Source: Sphingomonas metalli (GTDB lineage Bacteria; Pseudomonadota; Alphaproteobacteria; Sphingomonadales; Sphingomonadaceae). From it: a stretch of 64,000 bases of DNA. The first letter of the stretch is position 1; each line of letters opens with the position of its first letter. The position numbers were made by a program, and so were the translations under genes. Below are positions 26,719-35,882 of this stretch, one piece after another. The notes under the pieces are model-generated. The model was not told where the DNA came from. It did not search any database and worked only from the letters and a program-made list of their open reading frames with translations. The stretch spans positions 744,001 through 808,000 of the forward strand of contig NZ_BMIH01000002.1 of the NCBI RefSeq assembly GCF_014641735.1, read 5' to 3'.

Positions 26719-27816
26719 ATGGCCATCGCGACCCTCGCTTCGCTGCTCCTCCTCGGTGCATCCATTCCGCCGCCGCCGCCCGTCGATGGCGAGCGACCGC
26801 TCGTCGCCTGGCTTCCCGGCGAGGTGCTCTGCGACGGGACGGCGGTGCAGCCGGTGACGATGCGCCGCCCGCTCACCACGCTGGGCTGGTCGCGCATGCC
26901 CGTGGCCGAGTCCGTGACGGTCCGCTTCCGCATCGACGCCGAGGGCCGGCCGCTGTCGATCGATACCAAGTCGGCGCGCAACACCTATCCGTCGCAGGAC
27001 ATCGCCCCCTCGCTCGCCGCGAGCCGCTTCGCGTCGGGCGCGCCGCGGACGGGATGCGAGATCCGCTACCGCCAGGCGATCACCCCGCTCGCCGACGCGC
27101 CGGTCGCGGACATCGTCTCCTACAGCCTCGCGCCCGAGTCGGGGCCCTTGCCCGAGGCCGGCTGGGCGCGGCTTAGCCCGGCCGGAAGCGACTGCCGGCG
27201 GCCGCCCGAGATCCTCGTCCGCGTCTCGCCGGAGTTCCGCACGCTGCCGGGTACGCCGGGAGTCCGCGACTGGGTGCTGCTGGGGCATGACATCGATGCC
27301 CGCGGCCGCCCCCGCGAAGTGCAGACGCTGTACAGCACCGGCAATGGCGCGCTGAACGCCGCCGCCGGCAAGGCGATGAGGAACTGGCGCTTCGTCGCCG
27401 GCCGGCGAACAGGCTGTCTCAATCCCTTCTGGCGCGCCGCCCTGCCCCTGCCCGCCCCGGACGGCCCCGATCCCGAGAGCCTCCGTCCCGCCGGCGCCAC
27501 CTGTCCGGTGGACAGCGCCTGGCAGCGGCCGCCGGTGCTCACCTATCCCTCGGCCTTCCAGCGGCGCGGGATCGAAGGCTGGGCGATCGTCGCCTATGAC
27601 GTCGCGCCCTGGGGAGAGCCCGGCAATATCCGGGTCCTGGCCAGCGAGCCGGCCGACACGTTCGGCCAGCAGGCCGAGCAGGTGATCCGCTCCGCGCGCA
27701 AGCCGCCGTCCGATCGCGGTGCGGTCGGCTGTATCGAGCGGGTGCGCTTCGTCATGGGTCCGCGCGACGGGATGGAGGGGCAGGACGGGGTGCCGCCGCC
27801 GTCATCGGCCCCATGA
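26719..27816 (+). CDS. Exported protein with three TonB C-terminal-like modules
   Basis: 365 residues with a short signal peptide (MAIATLASLLLLGASIPPPPPVDG). Three successive segments look like the TonB C-terminal fold (beta strand, glycine turn, strand, helix, final strand): about 50-115 (VTVRFRIDAEGRPLSIDTKS ... RFASGAPRTGCEI), 150-225 (DWVLLGHDIDARGRPREVQT ... NWRFVAGRRTGCLN) and 270-345 (GWAIVAYDVAPWGEPGNIRV ... ARKPPSDRGAVGCIE). Each ends in a conserved Cys. There is no N-terminal membrane anchor or ExbB/D partner, so it is not a classic energy transducer; it may bind TonB-box or peptidoglycan in the periplasm. Role inferred only. Confidence 0.7.
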   Translation: MAIATLASLLLLGASIPPPPPVDGERPLVAWLPGEVLCDGTAVQPVTMRRPLTTLGWSRMPVAESVTVRFRIDAEGRPLSIDTKSARNTYPSQDIAPSLAASRFASGAPRTGCEIRYRQAITPLADAPVADIVSYSLAPESGPLPEAGWARLSPAGSDCRRPPEILVRVSPEFRTLPGTPGVRDWVLLGHDIDARGRPREVQTLYSTGNGALNAAAGKAMRNWRFVAGRRTGCLNPFWRAALPLPAPDGPDPESLRPAGATCPVDSAWQRPPVLTYPSAFQRRGIEGWAIVAYDVAPWGEPGNIRVLASEPADTFGQQAEQVIRSARKPPSDRGAVGCIERVRFVMGPRDGMEGQDGVPPPSSAP

Positions 27817-27901
27817 TCCACCCCGTAATCGACTGCGCCATCTATTCCCATCGGATCAATATGGTTGCCAAAGGGGCAGGAGAGCCGCCATCTATCGTGC
27901 T

Positions 27902-30001
27902 GTGCTGCGGCAATATGAACTGGTGGATCGGGTCCTCGACTATGACCCGGAGGCCGACGAGGCGCTGCTGAATCGCGCCTATGTCTTTTCGATGCACGCC
28001 CACGGCAGCCAGAAGCGCGCCTCGGGCGATCCCTATTTCAGCCATCCGATCGAGGTGGCGGGCATCCTGACCGACCTGCAGCTCGACGACGAGACGATCG
28101 CGACCGCGATCCTGCACGACACGATCGAGGATACGGTCGCGACCTTCGACGAGATCGAGCGGATCTTCGGCCCCAATGTCGCGCGGCTGGTCGACGGCGT
28201 CACCAAGCTGTCGAAGATCGAGGCGCAGACCGAGAACGAGCGCGCGGCGGAGAATCTGCGCAAGTTCCTGCTCGCCATGTCGGGCGACATCCGCGTGCTG
28301 CTGGTGAAGCTCGCCGACCGGCTGCACAACATGCGCACGCTCCACCATATCGCCAAGCCCGAGAAGCGGCGGCGGATCGCGCGCGAGACGATGGACATCT
28401 ACGCCCCGCTCGCCGAGCGGATCGGCATGTACGAGTTCATGAAGGAGATGCAGACGCTCGCCTTCCAGCAGCTCGAGCCCGAGGCGTATGAATCGATCAC
28501 CCGCCGGCTGGAGCAGCTGAAACAGGGCGGCGGCGATCGGATCGCGCGGATCGCCTCCGGGCTGAAGCTGCTGCTGTCGCGCAGCGGGCTGGAGGCGGAG
28601 GTGTCGGGGCGCGAGAAGCACCCCTATTCGATCTTCCGCAAGATGAACGAGCGGCACATCAGCTTCGAGCAGCTGTCCGACGTGATGGCATTCCGCGCGA
28701 TCGTGCCGACCGAGGAGGATTGCTACCGCGCGCTCGGCATCATCCATCGTCGCTGGCCGATGGTGCCGGGGCGGTTCAAGGATTATATTTCGACGCCGAA
28801 GCGCAACGGCTATCGCTCGCTTCACACCACGGTGCTGACCGCCGAGCAGACCCGGATCGAGATCCAGATCCGCACCGCCAAGATGCATGCGGAGGCCGAT
28901 TTCGGCCTCGCCGCCCACTGGTCGTACAAGCAGGGCACGCAGCCCGACACGCAGGTCAGCTGGATCCGCGACCTGGTCGAGATCCTCGACACCGCCGACA
29001 GCCCCGAGGAGCTGCTCGAACATACCCGCATGGCGATGTATCAGGACCGGATCTTCGCCTTCACCCCCAAGGGCGAGCTGATCCAGCTGCCCAAGGGCGC
29101 GACGCCGGTCGACTTCGCCTATGCCGTCCATACCGATCTGGGCGATCAGGCGGTGGGCGCGAAGATCAACGGCGGCGTGGTGCCGCTGTCGACGGTGATC
29201 GAGAATGGCGATCAGGTGCAGATCCTGCGCTCCGCCGGGCAGACGCCGCAGGCCGCCTGGCTCAACGTCGCGGTCACCGGCAAGGCGCTGGCCGCGATCC
29301 GCCGTCACCTGCGCCACACCGAACGCGCCGAGCAGATCGCGCTCGGCCGCAAGCTCTACGACCAGCTCGTCCACCGCCTGCCCGCGCAGCTCGGCGCGGA
29401 TGCGCTCGGCCACGCCCTCAAGCGGCTGAAGCTGCCCGACGAGGCGGCGCTGATGATCGCGATCGCGCGCCGCACCCTGTCCGATGCGGCGGTGATGGAG
29501 GCGCTGATGCCCGGCTCCGCCGGGGCGGACATCGCCGCGGAGGCGCCCCAGTCCAACGCCCTGTCGATCAAGGGGCTGACCCCCGGCGTCGCCTATGAGC
29601 TGGCGCAATGCTGCCATCCCGTGCCGGGCGACCGCATCGTCGGGCTGCGCCGCCCCGATGCGGGGATCGAGGTCCATGCGATCGACTGCGCGACGCTGGC
29701 CGAACTGGCCGACCGCAGCGACGAGGAGACCGACTGGGTCGACGTCTCCTGGGGCGACGCCACCGACGGCGCGGTCGCGCGCATCCAGGTCACGGTGAAG
29801 AACGAGCCCGGCGTGCTCGGCGTGCTGGCGACGGTGATCGGCCAGCACCGCGCCAACATCATCAACCTGCGCCTCGACACGCGCGACACGCGCTTCCACA
29901 CCAATACGATCGATGTCGAGGTGCACGACGTCCAGCAGCTGATGCGCCTCCTTGCCGCGCTGCGCGCGCTCGATGCGGTGAATTCGGTGGAGCGGACCTG
30001 A
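27902..30001 (+). CDS. rel: Bifunctional (p)ppGpp synthetase/hydrolase (Rel/SpoT homolog)
   Basis: 699 residues from GTG 27902, giving the conserved N-terminus LRQYELVDRVLDYDPEADEALL; no ATG fits, and GGAGAG lies 17 bases upstream, so a slightly earlier non-ATG start is possible. Domains: HD hydrolase (about 25-180; GDPYFSHPIEVAGIL, ATAILHDTIEDT, LVKLADRLHNMRTL), synthetase (about 210-350; GREKHPYSIFRKM, RFKDYISTPKRNGYRSLHT), TGS (about 375-435; DRIFAFTPKGELIQLPKGATPVDFAYAVHT), a zinc-finger/helical part (YELAQCCHPVPGDRIVG) and ACT (about 620-699). As the long form with both catalytic domains intact, it is probably the main stringent-response enzyme. Confidence 0.95.
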   Translation: MLRQYELVDRVLDYDPEADEALLNRAYVFSMHAHGSQKRASGDPYFSHPIEVAGILTDLQLDDETIATAILHDTIEDTVATFDEIERIFGPNVARLVDGVTKLSKIEAQTENERAAENLRKFLLAMSGDIRVLLVKLADRLHNMRTLHHIAKPEKRRRIARETMDIYAPLAERIGMYEFMKEMQTLAFQQLEPEAYESITRRLEQLKQGGGDRIARIASGLKLLLSRSGLEAEVSGREKHPYSIFRKMNERHISFEQLSDVMAFRAIVPTEEDCYRALGIIHRRWPMVPGRFKDYISTPKRNGYRSLHTTVLTAEQTRIEIQIRTAKMHAEADFGLAAHWSYKQGTQPDTQVSWIRDLVEILDTADSPEELLEHTRMAMYQDRIFAFTPKGELIQLPKGATPVDFAYAVHTDLGDQAVGAKINGGVVPLSTVIENGDQVQILRSAGQTPQAAWLNVAVTGKALAAIRRHLRHTERAEQIALGRKLYDQLVHRLPAQLGADALGHALKRLKLPDEAALMIAIARRTLSDAAVMEALMPGSAGADIAAEAPQSNALSIKGLTPGVAYELAQCCHPVPGDRIVGLRRPDAGIEVHAIDCATLAELADRSDEETDWVDVSWGDATDGAVARIQVTVKNEPGVLGVLATVIGQHRANIINLRLDTRDTRFHTNTIDVEVHDVQQLMRLLAALRALDAVNSVERT

Positions 30002-30111
30002 CCGCGATCCCGCGCTGCGCCGTCGTGGCACGCCGACGGGCGAAGCCGGGGATCGGGATGGAACCGCGGCCGGATCGGTGCTTTCATCCGGGGTCAAAGG
30101 GGACCATCGCC

Positions 30112-31533
30112 ATGCACCACCGCCTTGCCGCCGGCCTTCTCGCCGCGAGCCTCGTCACCGCGCCGCTCGCCGCGCAGGATCGCGTCCGCGCCATCTCCGC
30201 CGGGGACAAGCAGCAGGGCGCGGCCGCCAATCCGCAGCTCGTCGCCCAATATGGCGGCCGCTACACCGGGCCGCAGGCGACCTATGTCGAGCGGGTCGGC
30301 AAGCGCGTCGCGGTCCAGTCGGGCCTGTCGAACGCGCAGGGCGATTTCGTCGTCACGACGCTCAACTCCTCGGTCGAGAATGCCTTCGCCATCCCCGGCG
30401 GCTATATCTACGTCACCCGCCAGCTCCTCGCGCTGATGAATTCGGAAGCCGAACTCGCCTCGGTGCTGGGGCACGAGGTCGGGCATGTCGCCGCCCGCCA
30501 CTCGCAGGGGCGGCAGACGCGCTCGACGATCGGATCGATCCTCGCGGCGGGCGCGGGGCTCTTGACCGGCAGCAACGTCGTCGGCCAGCTCGCCGGCACC
30601 GGCGCGCAGCTCTACACACTCAAATACGGCCGCGATCAGGAATATCAGGCCGATGCGCTCGGCGTGCGCTACATCACCGCCGCCGGCTACAATCCCTATG
30701 CCGCCGCCGACATGCTGAGCGCGCTCGACGCCTCGACCGGCCTTGCCTCCCGAGCGTCGGGGAAGGACGCCAATGCGGTGCCGACCTGGGCCTCGACCCA
30801 TCCCAACAGCCAGGATCGCGTCGCCCGCGCCGAGAAGCTCGCCGCGGCGACCGGCCGGCCGGAACCCGCGCCGGCGCAGGACGTCGCCTTCCTCCGCATG
30901 CTCGACGGCCTGCCCTATGACGACGATCCGCAGCAGGGGATCGTCGACGGCCAGACCTTCCGCCATCCCGGTCTGCGCGTGCGCTTCACCGCGCCGTCGG
31001 GCTACCGCATCGCCAATGGCGACGATGCGGTGACGGTGCTGGGCAATGGCGGCCAGGCGCAATTCCAGACGATCGCCGCCGCCAGCGCCGAGGCCGGAGT
31101 CGCCGCCCGCTTCCGCGCGCTGGGCGCGAGCCCGTCCGGCGAGGTGCGCACCGGCGCGACCAACGGCATCCCCTATGCGACCCAGACCGTCCGCGCCGCC
31201 GTGAACAACCAGGCGGTCGACGCGACGGTGGTGGCATACAAGTTCCCGTCCGCCGTCTACACCTTCACGCTGGTGACCCCGGCCGGCAGCGGCGTCGGCC
31301 CCTTCGCGCCCCTGCTCGACAGCGTCGCCCCGCTGACCGCGGCAGAGGCGAATGCGATCCGCGGCAAGGTGATCCGCATCCACAGCGTCACCGCCGGCGA
31401 CACGATCGACCGGCTCGCCGCGCGCATGGCCTATCCCGACCTGAAGCGCGAACGCTTCCTGACCCTCAACGGCCTCGGCCCCGACGCGCCGCTCCGGCCG
31501 GGGATGCTGGTGAAGCTGGTGGTGAGCGGGTGA
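30112..31533 (+). CDS. M48-family zinc metalloprotease with C-terminal LysM-like region
   Basis: 473 residues from ATG 30112, which starts a signal peptide (MHHRLAAGLLAASLVTAPLAAQ). The protease domain has SSVENAFAIPGGYIYVTRQLL, the zinc site LGHEVGHVAARHS (near 120) and the third ligand in DQEYQADALGVRYITAAGYNP. The C-terminal part (RIHSVTAGDTIDRLAARMAY to LRPGMLVKLVVSG) looks like a LysM-type peptidoglycan-binding module. It resembles periplasmic BepA/YfgC-like quality-control proteases of the outer membrane, but with LysM instead of TPRs. It lies 110 bases after rel, possibly on its own promoter. Confidence 0.9.
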   Translation: MHHRLAAGLLAASLVTAPLAAQDRVRAISAGDKQQGAAANPQLVAQYGGRYTGPQATYVERVGKRVAVQSGLSNAQGDFVVTTLNSSVENAFAIPGGYIYVTRQLLALMNSEAELASVLGHEVGHVAARHSQGRQTRSTIGSILAAGAGLLTGSNVVGQLAGTGAQLYTLKYGRDQEYQADALGVRYITAAGYNPYAAADMLSALDASTGLASRASGKDANAVPTWASTHPNSQDRVARAEKLAAATGRPEPAPAQDVAFLRMLDGLPYDDDPQQGIVDGQTFRHPGLRVRFTAPSGYRIANGDDAVTVLGNGGQAQFQTIAAASAEAGVAARFRALGASPSGEVRTGATNGIPYATQTVRAAVNNQAVDATVVAYKFPSAVYTFTLVTPAGSGVGPFAPLLDSVAPLTAAEANAIRGKVIRIHSVTAGDTIDRLAARMAYPDLKRERFLTLNGLGPDAPLRPGMLVKLVVSG

Positions 31534-31596
31534 TTCATCCCTCGCCCCTCCCCTTCAGGGGATCGTTGCGAAAGCCCTGTGCCCGCCTTTCTCTTC

Positions 31597-31692
31597 GTCA
31601 TCCCCGCGAAGGCGGGGATCCAGAACCCCTGACCTTTGCGGATGATGCGGAACCCTCCCGCGCGTCTGGATCCCCGCCTTCGCGGGGATGAC
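31597..31692. repeat. 96-bp palindromic element, full copy
   Basis: Perfect 28-base terminal inverted repeats: the left arm begins GTCATCCCCGCGAAGGCGGG, the right arm ends CGCCTTCGCGGGGATGAC, and each arm is itself nearly palindromic. Interior shared with the degenerate copy at 12036. It lies between the M48 protease and GT2 genes, in a 258-base gap. Confidence 0.85.
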
Positions 31693-31791
31693 GGACAGGT
31701 CGGGCAGGGATTCTCTGTAACCGAGGGGTGATCCGGGCATCGCCACCTACCGCCCCATGACACCCGCCGCCCCGGCCGCTATAGCCGGGCG

Positions 31792-32868
31792 ATGCATCGT
31801 CCCGCGCTCTCCGTCGTGATCCCGTGCTATAACGAGGCCGCCTGCCTCGACATGCTCCACGATCGCGTCGCCGCCGCGGCGCGCACCGCGGTGGGCGAGG
31901 ATCACGAGATCGTGCTGGTCAATGACGGCTCGCGCGACGACAGCTGGGCGGTGATGCAGCGGATCGCCGCCGCCGATCCGCGGGTGGTGGCGATCAACCT
32001 GTCGCGCAACCACGGCCACCAGCTCGCGCTGACCGCGGGGCTCGACCTGTGCGCGGGCGAGCAGATCCTGATCATCGACGCCGACCTGCAGGACCCGCCC
32101 GAGCTGCTCGCCGACATGCGCCGCACCATGGCGGAGCAGCAGGCAGACGTCGTCTATGCCGTCCGCCGCCGACGCGAGGGGGAGACGATCTTCAAGAAGG
32201 CGACCGCCGCCGCCTTCTACCGCGTGCTCGACCGCGTCACCGACACGCCCATCCCGCTCGACACGGGCGATTTCCGGCTGATGAGCCGGCGCGCGCTCGA
32301 CGCGCTGCTGTCGCTGCCCGAACAGGCGCGCTTCATCCGCGGCATGGTCGCGTGGATCGGTTTCCGCCAGGTGCCCTTCCCCTATGACCGGGCCGAGCGC
32401 CATGCGGGAGAGACGCATTATCCGCTCGGCAAGATGGTCCGCCTCGCCTTCGACGCGGTGACCGGCTTCTCCACCGCGCCGCTCCGCTTCGCCAGCCATG
32501 TCGGGCTGGCGCTGACCGGCGTGTCGCTGCTGCTGATCCTCTATATCGCCGCCGGCTGGCTGTCCGGCTCGGCGGTGCAGGGCTGGACCTCGACGATGCT
32601 GGTCACCGTGGTGCTGGGCGCGGTGCAGATGTTCGTGCTGGGGATGATCGGCGAATATCTCGGCCGCCTCTACATCGAGTCCAAGCGGCGTCCGCTCTAT
32701 CTCGTCGCCGACGTGGCCGGCCCGGTGCAGGGCCGCGCGACCCTGGGCTTCAGCGCGGCGGCGCCGGCATCAGTCGGGATGGGCGAGCGTGACGATCGAC
32801 ACGCCGGGGCCCAGCGGTACCCGGCCGACCAGATGGCGTTCCAGACGGAAGATCGTCTCGAACAGTGA
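31792..32868 (+). CDS. Family 2 glycosyltransferase, GtrB/DPM-like, two TM helices
   Basis: 358 residues. Cytoplasmic GT-A domain with LSVVIPCYNEAACL, VNDGSRDDSW, the DxD-type IIDADLQDPPELL and GDFRLMSRRALDALLSLPE, then two membrane helices (VGLALTGVSLLLILYIAAGWL and TSTMLVTVVLGAVQMFVLGMIGEYLGRLY) and SKRRPLYLV. The order is that of polyprenyl-phosphate glucosyl/mannosyl transferases that load undecaprenyl phosphate. The GtrA-like flippase and GT-C-like protein nearby fit a lipid-linked sugar path. The last 32 residues lie antisense to the methyltransferase gene and look unlike the family, suggesting loss of an earlier stop codon. Confidence 0.9.
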   Translation: MHRPALSVVIPCYNEAACLDMLHDRVAAAARTAVGEDHEIVLVNDGSRDDSWAVMQRIAAADPRVVAINLSRNHGHQLALTAGLDLCAGEQILIIDADLQDPPELLADMRRTMAEQQADVVYAVRRRREGETIFKKATAAAFYRVLDRVTDTPIPLDTGDFRLMSRRALDALLSLPEQARFIRGMVAWIGFRQVPFPYDRAERHAGETHYPLGKMVRLAFDAVTGFSTAPLRFASHVGLALTGVSLLLILYIAAGWLSGSAVQGWTSTMLVTVVLGAVQMFVLGMIGEYLGRLYIESKRRPLYLVADVAGPVQGRATLGFSAAAPASVGMGERDDRHAGAQRYPADQMAFQTEDRLEQ

Positions 32869-33498
32869 ATTGATCGCGGGCGGGGGCGGCGAATCGTCGC
32901 TGTCGTCGCGGCCGGTCAGCCGCCCGGCGATCCGCGCGCCCGCGGCGAGCGGGAAGAGCAGGCTGTTGAACCAGCTCATCCGCTCCGCCCTCAGCCCGGC
33001 CGCCGCGATGGCGCGGCCGAGGGTCGTCTTGGAATAGCGGCGGTGGTGATGGTTCACCACGTCGTGCGCGCTCCACATCCATTGGTGCGCGGGCACCGCG
33101 ATCAGGATCTTGCCGTTCGGCGCCAGCAGCGTCTTCATCGCCGCCAGCGCGGCCACGTCGTCCTCGATATGCTCGACCACGTCGAGCACCGCGACGAGGT
33201 CATAGGCGCCGCGCTCCACCCCCGGCAGTGCGGGCAGCGGCGCGTCCCCGACCGGCCGGCCCAGCCGCTCGCCGGCGATGGCCCGCGCGGCCGGATCGAT
33301 CTCGATCGCCTCGACCGTGCCGAACCGCGCCAGCATCGGCAGGTTGTGCCCGGTGCCGCAGCCGATCTCCAGGATGCGCGCCTCGGCCGGCAGCGCCGCA
33401 TAGCGGGTCAGATAGTCGGCCAGGATGTCGCGCCGCGCCCGGTACCACCAATGGGTCGAGTCGTGCGCGGCCATGCGGTCATAGACGATGCGATCCAT
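32770..33498 (-). CDS. Class I SAM-dependent methyltransferase
   Basis: 242 residues. N-terminal MDRIVYDRMAAHDSTHWWYRARRDIL, SAM-binding ILEIGCGTGHNLPML, EAIEIDPAA, VLDVVEHIEDDVAALAAM and the HHHRRYSKTTLGRAI segment place it with methyltransferases found beside GT2/GtrA genes in envelope polysaccharide loci. It starts 3 bases after the gtrA-like stop codon, so the two form an operon. It converges on and overlaps the GT2 gene by 99 bases. Substrate is unknown, probably a sugar or lipid intermediate. Confidence 0.9.
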   Translation of the reverse strand: MDRIVYDRMAAHDSTHWWYRARRDILADYLTRYAALPAEARILEIGCGTGHNLPMLARFGTVEAIEIDPAARAIAGERLGRPVGDAPLPALPGVERGAYDLVAVLDVVEHIEDDVAALAAMKTLLAPNGKILIAVPAHQWMWSAHDVVNHHHRRYSKTTLGRAIAAAGLRAERMSWFNSLLFPLAAGARIAGRLTGRDDSDDSPPPPAINSLFETIFRLERHLVGRVPLGPGVSIVTLAHPD

Positions 33499-33501
33499 GG
33501 T

Positions 33502-33915
33502 TCAGGCGAACACCCACAGGCGGTTGAGAGCGAAGATGATGAGCGGCGTGACGAACAGCACCGGGAGCAGCGGCCACCACCACGGGCCGGCCAGCATCGC
33601 GTCGCCGGTCAGCACCCAGACCCACAGGCTGTTGAGCGCATAGCTGACCAGCGAGACGAGGAAGAAGCGGATCGTCGTCTGGCGCGCATCGGCGCCATGG
33701 CCGCGGAAGCTCCAGCGGCTGTGAATCACATAGCCCGAGGCCATGGCGACCAGATAGCCGATCAGGTTCGCCACCTGTTCGGAGGTGATGCGGTGCGCGG
33801 CGAGCGGCGAGTAGACGATCGTGTAGAGCGCGGTGGTGATGCCGCCGGCGATGCCGAAGCGGACCAGCTGCCCCAGCACCTCGTTGTCGCGCAACGCCCT
33901 GATCCTTGCCGTCAT
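33502..33915 (-). CDS. GtrA-family membrane protein
   Basis: 137 residues from ATG 33915 (a GTG two codons earlier is equally possible; neither has a good ribosome site). Four predicted membrane helices (LVRFGIAGGITTALYTIVY; QVANLIGYLVAMASGYVIHSRWSF; IRFFLVSLVSYALNSLWVWVL; PLLPVLFVTPLIIFALNRLWVFA) with the family hallmark SRWSFRG and NRLWVF. GtrA proteins are thought to flip polyprenyl-linked sugars across the inner membrane, partnering with GtrB-type GT2 enzymes such as the gene at 31792. Confidence 0.92.
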   Translation of the reverse strand: MTARIRALRDNEVLGQLVRFGIAGGITTALYTIVYSPLAAHRITSEQVANLIGYLVAMASGYVIHSRWSFRGHGADARQTTIRFFLVSLVSYALNSLWVWVLTGDAMLAGPWWWPLLPVLFVTPLIIFALNRLWVFA

Positions 33916-33948
33916 CGCCACGCGCCCGTCACCCGCTTGTTCTTTACG

Positions 33949-33970
33949 CCGCCCGCTCTAGAGCGGGCGG
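33949..33970. promoter_or_regulatory. 22-bp perfect palindrome between divergent envelope genes
   Basis: CCGCCCGCTC (33949-33958), TA, GAGCGGGCGG (33961-33970): a perfect dyad centred on TA, 33 bases before the gtrA-like start and 34 bases before the TTG of the gene at 34005. It could be an operator shared by both directions, or a strong 5' hairpin in either mRNA. No matching site was seen elsewhere in the window. Confidence 0.5.
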
Positions 33971-34004
33971 GATGTAGAGCGCGCCTGCGCGAGGGGAAAG
34001 CCTT

Positions 34005-35867
34005 TTGATCGACATCGACCAGCGCGCGGCCGACGGGGGCGAGGCGAAGCCGGAAGACGCCGCGCCCGGGCCCCATGCCGGCCTGCCGCGCGACCTGCCC
34101 CCGGCGCTGCGCCTGCCGCTCGAGCGGCACTGGCTGGCGCTGATGCTGCTCGCCTGGCTCGCCATCGCCGGCTGGTTCGTCTGGGATCGCTGGACCGGAA
34201 TCCGCTGGCTGTCGCTCGGCGATACCGACGACAATATGCGGCTGATGCAGGTGCGCGGGCTGCTCGCCGGGCAGGACTGGTACGATCTGCGCCAATACCG
34301 GATGAACCCGCCCGCAGGGTTCGACATCCATTGGAGCCGTATCGTCGACCTCCCGATCGCCGGGCTGATCCTGCTGTTCCGCCAGTTCACTACGCCGGCG
34401 ATGGCCGAGCGGCTGGCCTGCGGCATCGCCCCCCTGCTGCCGCTGGGGGTCGCGCTGGTCGCGCTCGGCACGACGGTGCGACGGCTGGTCGGGCTCGCCT
34501 GGTGGCCGGTCGCGGTCCTGTTCCTGCTGGTCGGCGCCGCGCAGACCATGTCGATGTTCATGCCGCTGCGCATCGATCATCATGGCTGGCAGCTGGCCTG
34601 CCTGGCGGTGACGGTCGCCGGGCTGTGCGATCCGCGCGGGCCCCGCGGCGGCGCGCTGGTGGGGCTCGCCAGCGTCGTCTCGCTCGCGATCGGGCTGGAG
34701 ATGCTGCCCTATATCGCGATGGCGGGCGTCATCCTGACCCTGCGCTGGGTGTGGGATGCGGGCGAGGAACGACGGCTCGACGCCTATGCGGTTAGCCTGG
34801 GACTGGGCGGGGCGGCGGCCTTTGCTGCCTTTTCCTCGACCGCCAACTGGGCGCTGCGCTGCGACGCCTTCACCCCCGTCTGGCTGGCGGTCGTCGTCGC
34901 GGCGGGCGTGGCGCTCTACATCCTCGCCTTCCTGTCGCCGCGTGCGGTGATCGTGCGGCTGGCGCTGGCGGTAGCGGTCGGCGCGGGAATCGCGATCGGC
35001 TTCGCCAGCTTCTTCCCGCAATGCCTCGGCCGGCCCGAGCAGGTCTCGCCCGAACTCGCCCGTACCTGGCTCGACAATGTGCGCGAGGCCAAGCCCGTCT
35101 ATGCCCATCCCTTCCGCGTTGCCTTCCCGATCGTGACGCTGCCGGTGGTCGGCCTGATCGGCGCGCTGGTCGCCGCCTGGCGCGCGCGACGCGGCCCATG
35201 GGCGGTCGGCTGGGCGGCGGTGGCGCTGTTCACCGCCTTCGCCACCGCGATGCTGGCCTGGCAGACCCGCGCGGGACCAGCGGCGCAGCTCCTCGCCATA
35301 CCGGGCGCGGTGGCGCTGGCGGCGATCGCCTTTCCGTGGATCCTCGGCCACCGGCTGATGCCGGTGCGGGTGATCGGCGCGGTGCTCGCCTTCGTGATCG
35401 TGTCCGGATCGTTCGCGACGCTGGCGATCCAGTGGCTCCATATCGACCCGCCCAGCGCCTATACGCGCCGCGTCAACGCCGCGACGGGCGAGTGCATGCG
35501 CACCTCGCGCCTGATGACGCTCAACCGCTATCCGGCGGCGACCGTCTTCACCTTCGTCGACCTCGGCCCGCGGCTCATCACCGTCACCCACCACCGCGCG
35601 ATCGCCGGCCCCTATCACCGCAACGGCGCGGCGATCCTCGACGTCCAGCACGCCTTCAGCCGCTCGCCCGAACAGGCCCGCGCGATCATGAAGCGCCACG
35701 GCGCGACGCTGCTGCTGCTCTGCCCCAACATGGCGGAATCGACCATCTACCGCAGCCGCAATCCCGGAGGCTTCTACGACCGGATGGCGCACGGCATGAA
35801 GTACGACTGGCTGACGCCGCTGCCTCTGCCCGCCAAGTCGCCCTATCGACTGTACCGGATCTCCTGA
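34005..35867 (+). CDS. Polytopic GT-C-like membrane protein
   Basis: 620 residues with a probable TTG start (GAGGGGAAAG eight bases upstream). A cytoplasmic N-tail of about 40 residues precedes about 11 membrane helices. Between helices 1 and 2 the sequence GDTDDNMRLMQVRGLLAGQDW then YRMNPPAGFDIHWSRIVDLP resembles the first periplasmic loop of STT3/PMT-type oligosaccharyl- and mannosyltransferases, with a DxD-like acidic motif. The C-terminal soluble part (after about residue 480) has LMTLNRYPAATVFTFVDLGPRL. A role in transferring a lipid-linked sugar fits the neighbours (GT2, GtrA), but the family was not recognised with certainty. Confidence 0.75.
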   Translation: MIDIDQRAADGGEAKPEDAAPGPHAGLPRDLPPALRLPLERHWLALMLLAWLAIAGWFVWDRWTGIRWLSLGDTDDNMRLMQVRGLLAGQDWYDLRQYRMNPPAGFDIHWSRIVDLPIAGLILLFRQFTTPAMAERLACGIAPLLPLGVALVALGTTVRRLVGLAWWPVAVLFLLVGAAQTMSMFMPLRIDHHGWQLACLAVTVAGLCDPRGPRGGALVGLASVVSLAIGLEMLPYIAMAGVILTLRWVWDAGEERRLDAYAVSLGLGGAAAFAAFSSTANWALRCDAFTPVWLAVVVAAGVALYILAFLSPRAVIVRLALAVAVGAGIAIGFASFFPQCLGRPEQVSPELARTWLDNVREAKPVYAHPFRVAFPIVTLPVVGLIGALVAAWRARRGPWAVGWAAVALFTAFATAMLAWQTRAGPAAQLLAIPGAVALAAIAFPWILGHRLMPVRVIGAVLAFVIVSGSFATLAIQWLHIDPPSAYTRRVNAATGECMRTSRLMTLNRYPAATVFTFVDLGPRLITVTHHRAIAGPYHRNGAAILDVQHAFSRSPEQARAIMKRHGATLLLLCPNMAESTIYRSRNPGGFYDRMAHGMKYDWLTPLPLPAKSPYRLYRIS

Positions 35868-35882
35868 GCCGCTCTTACGTCC

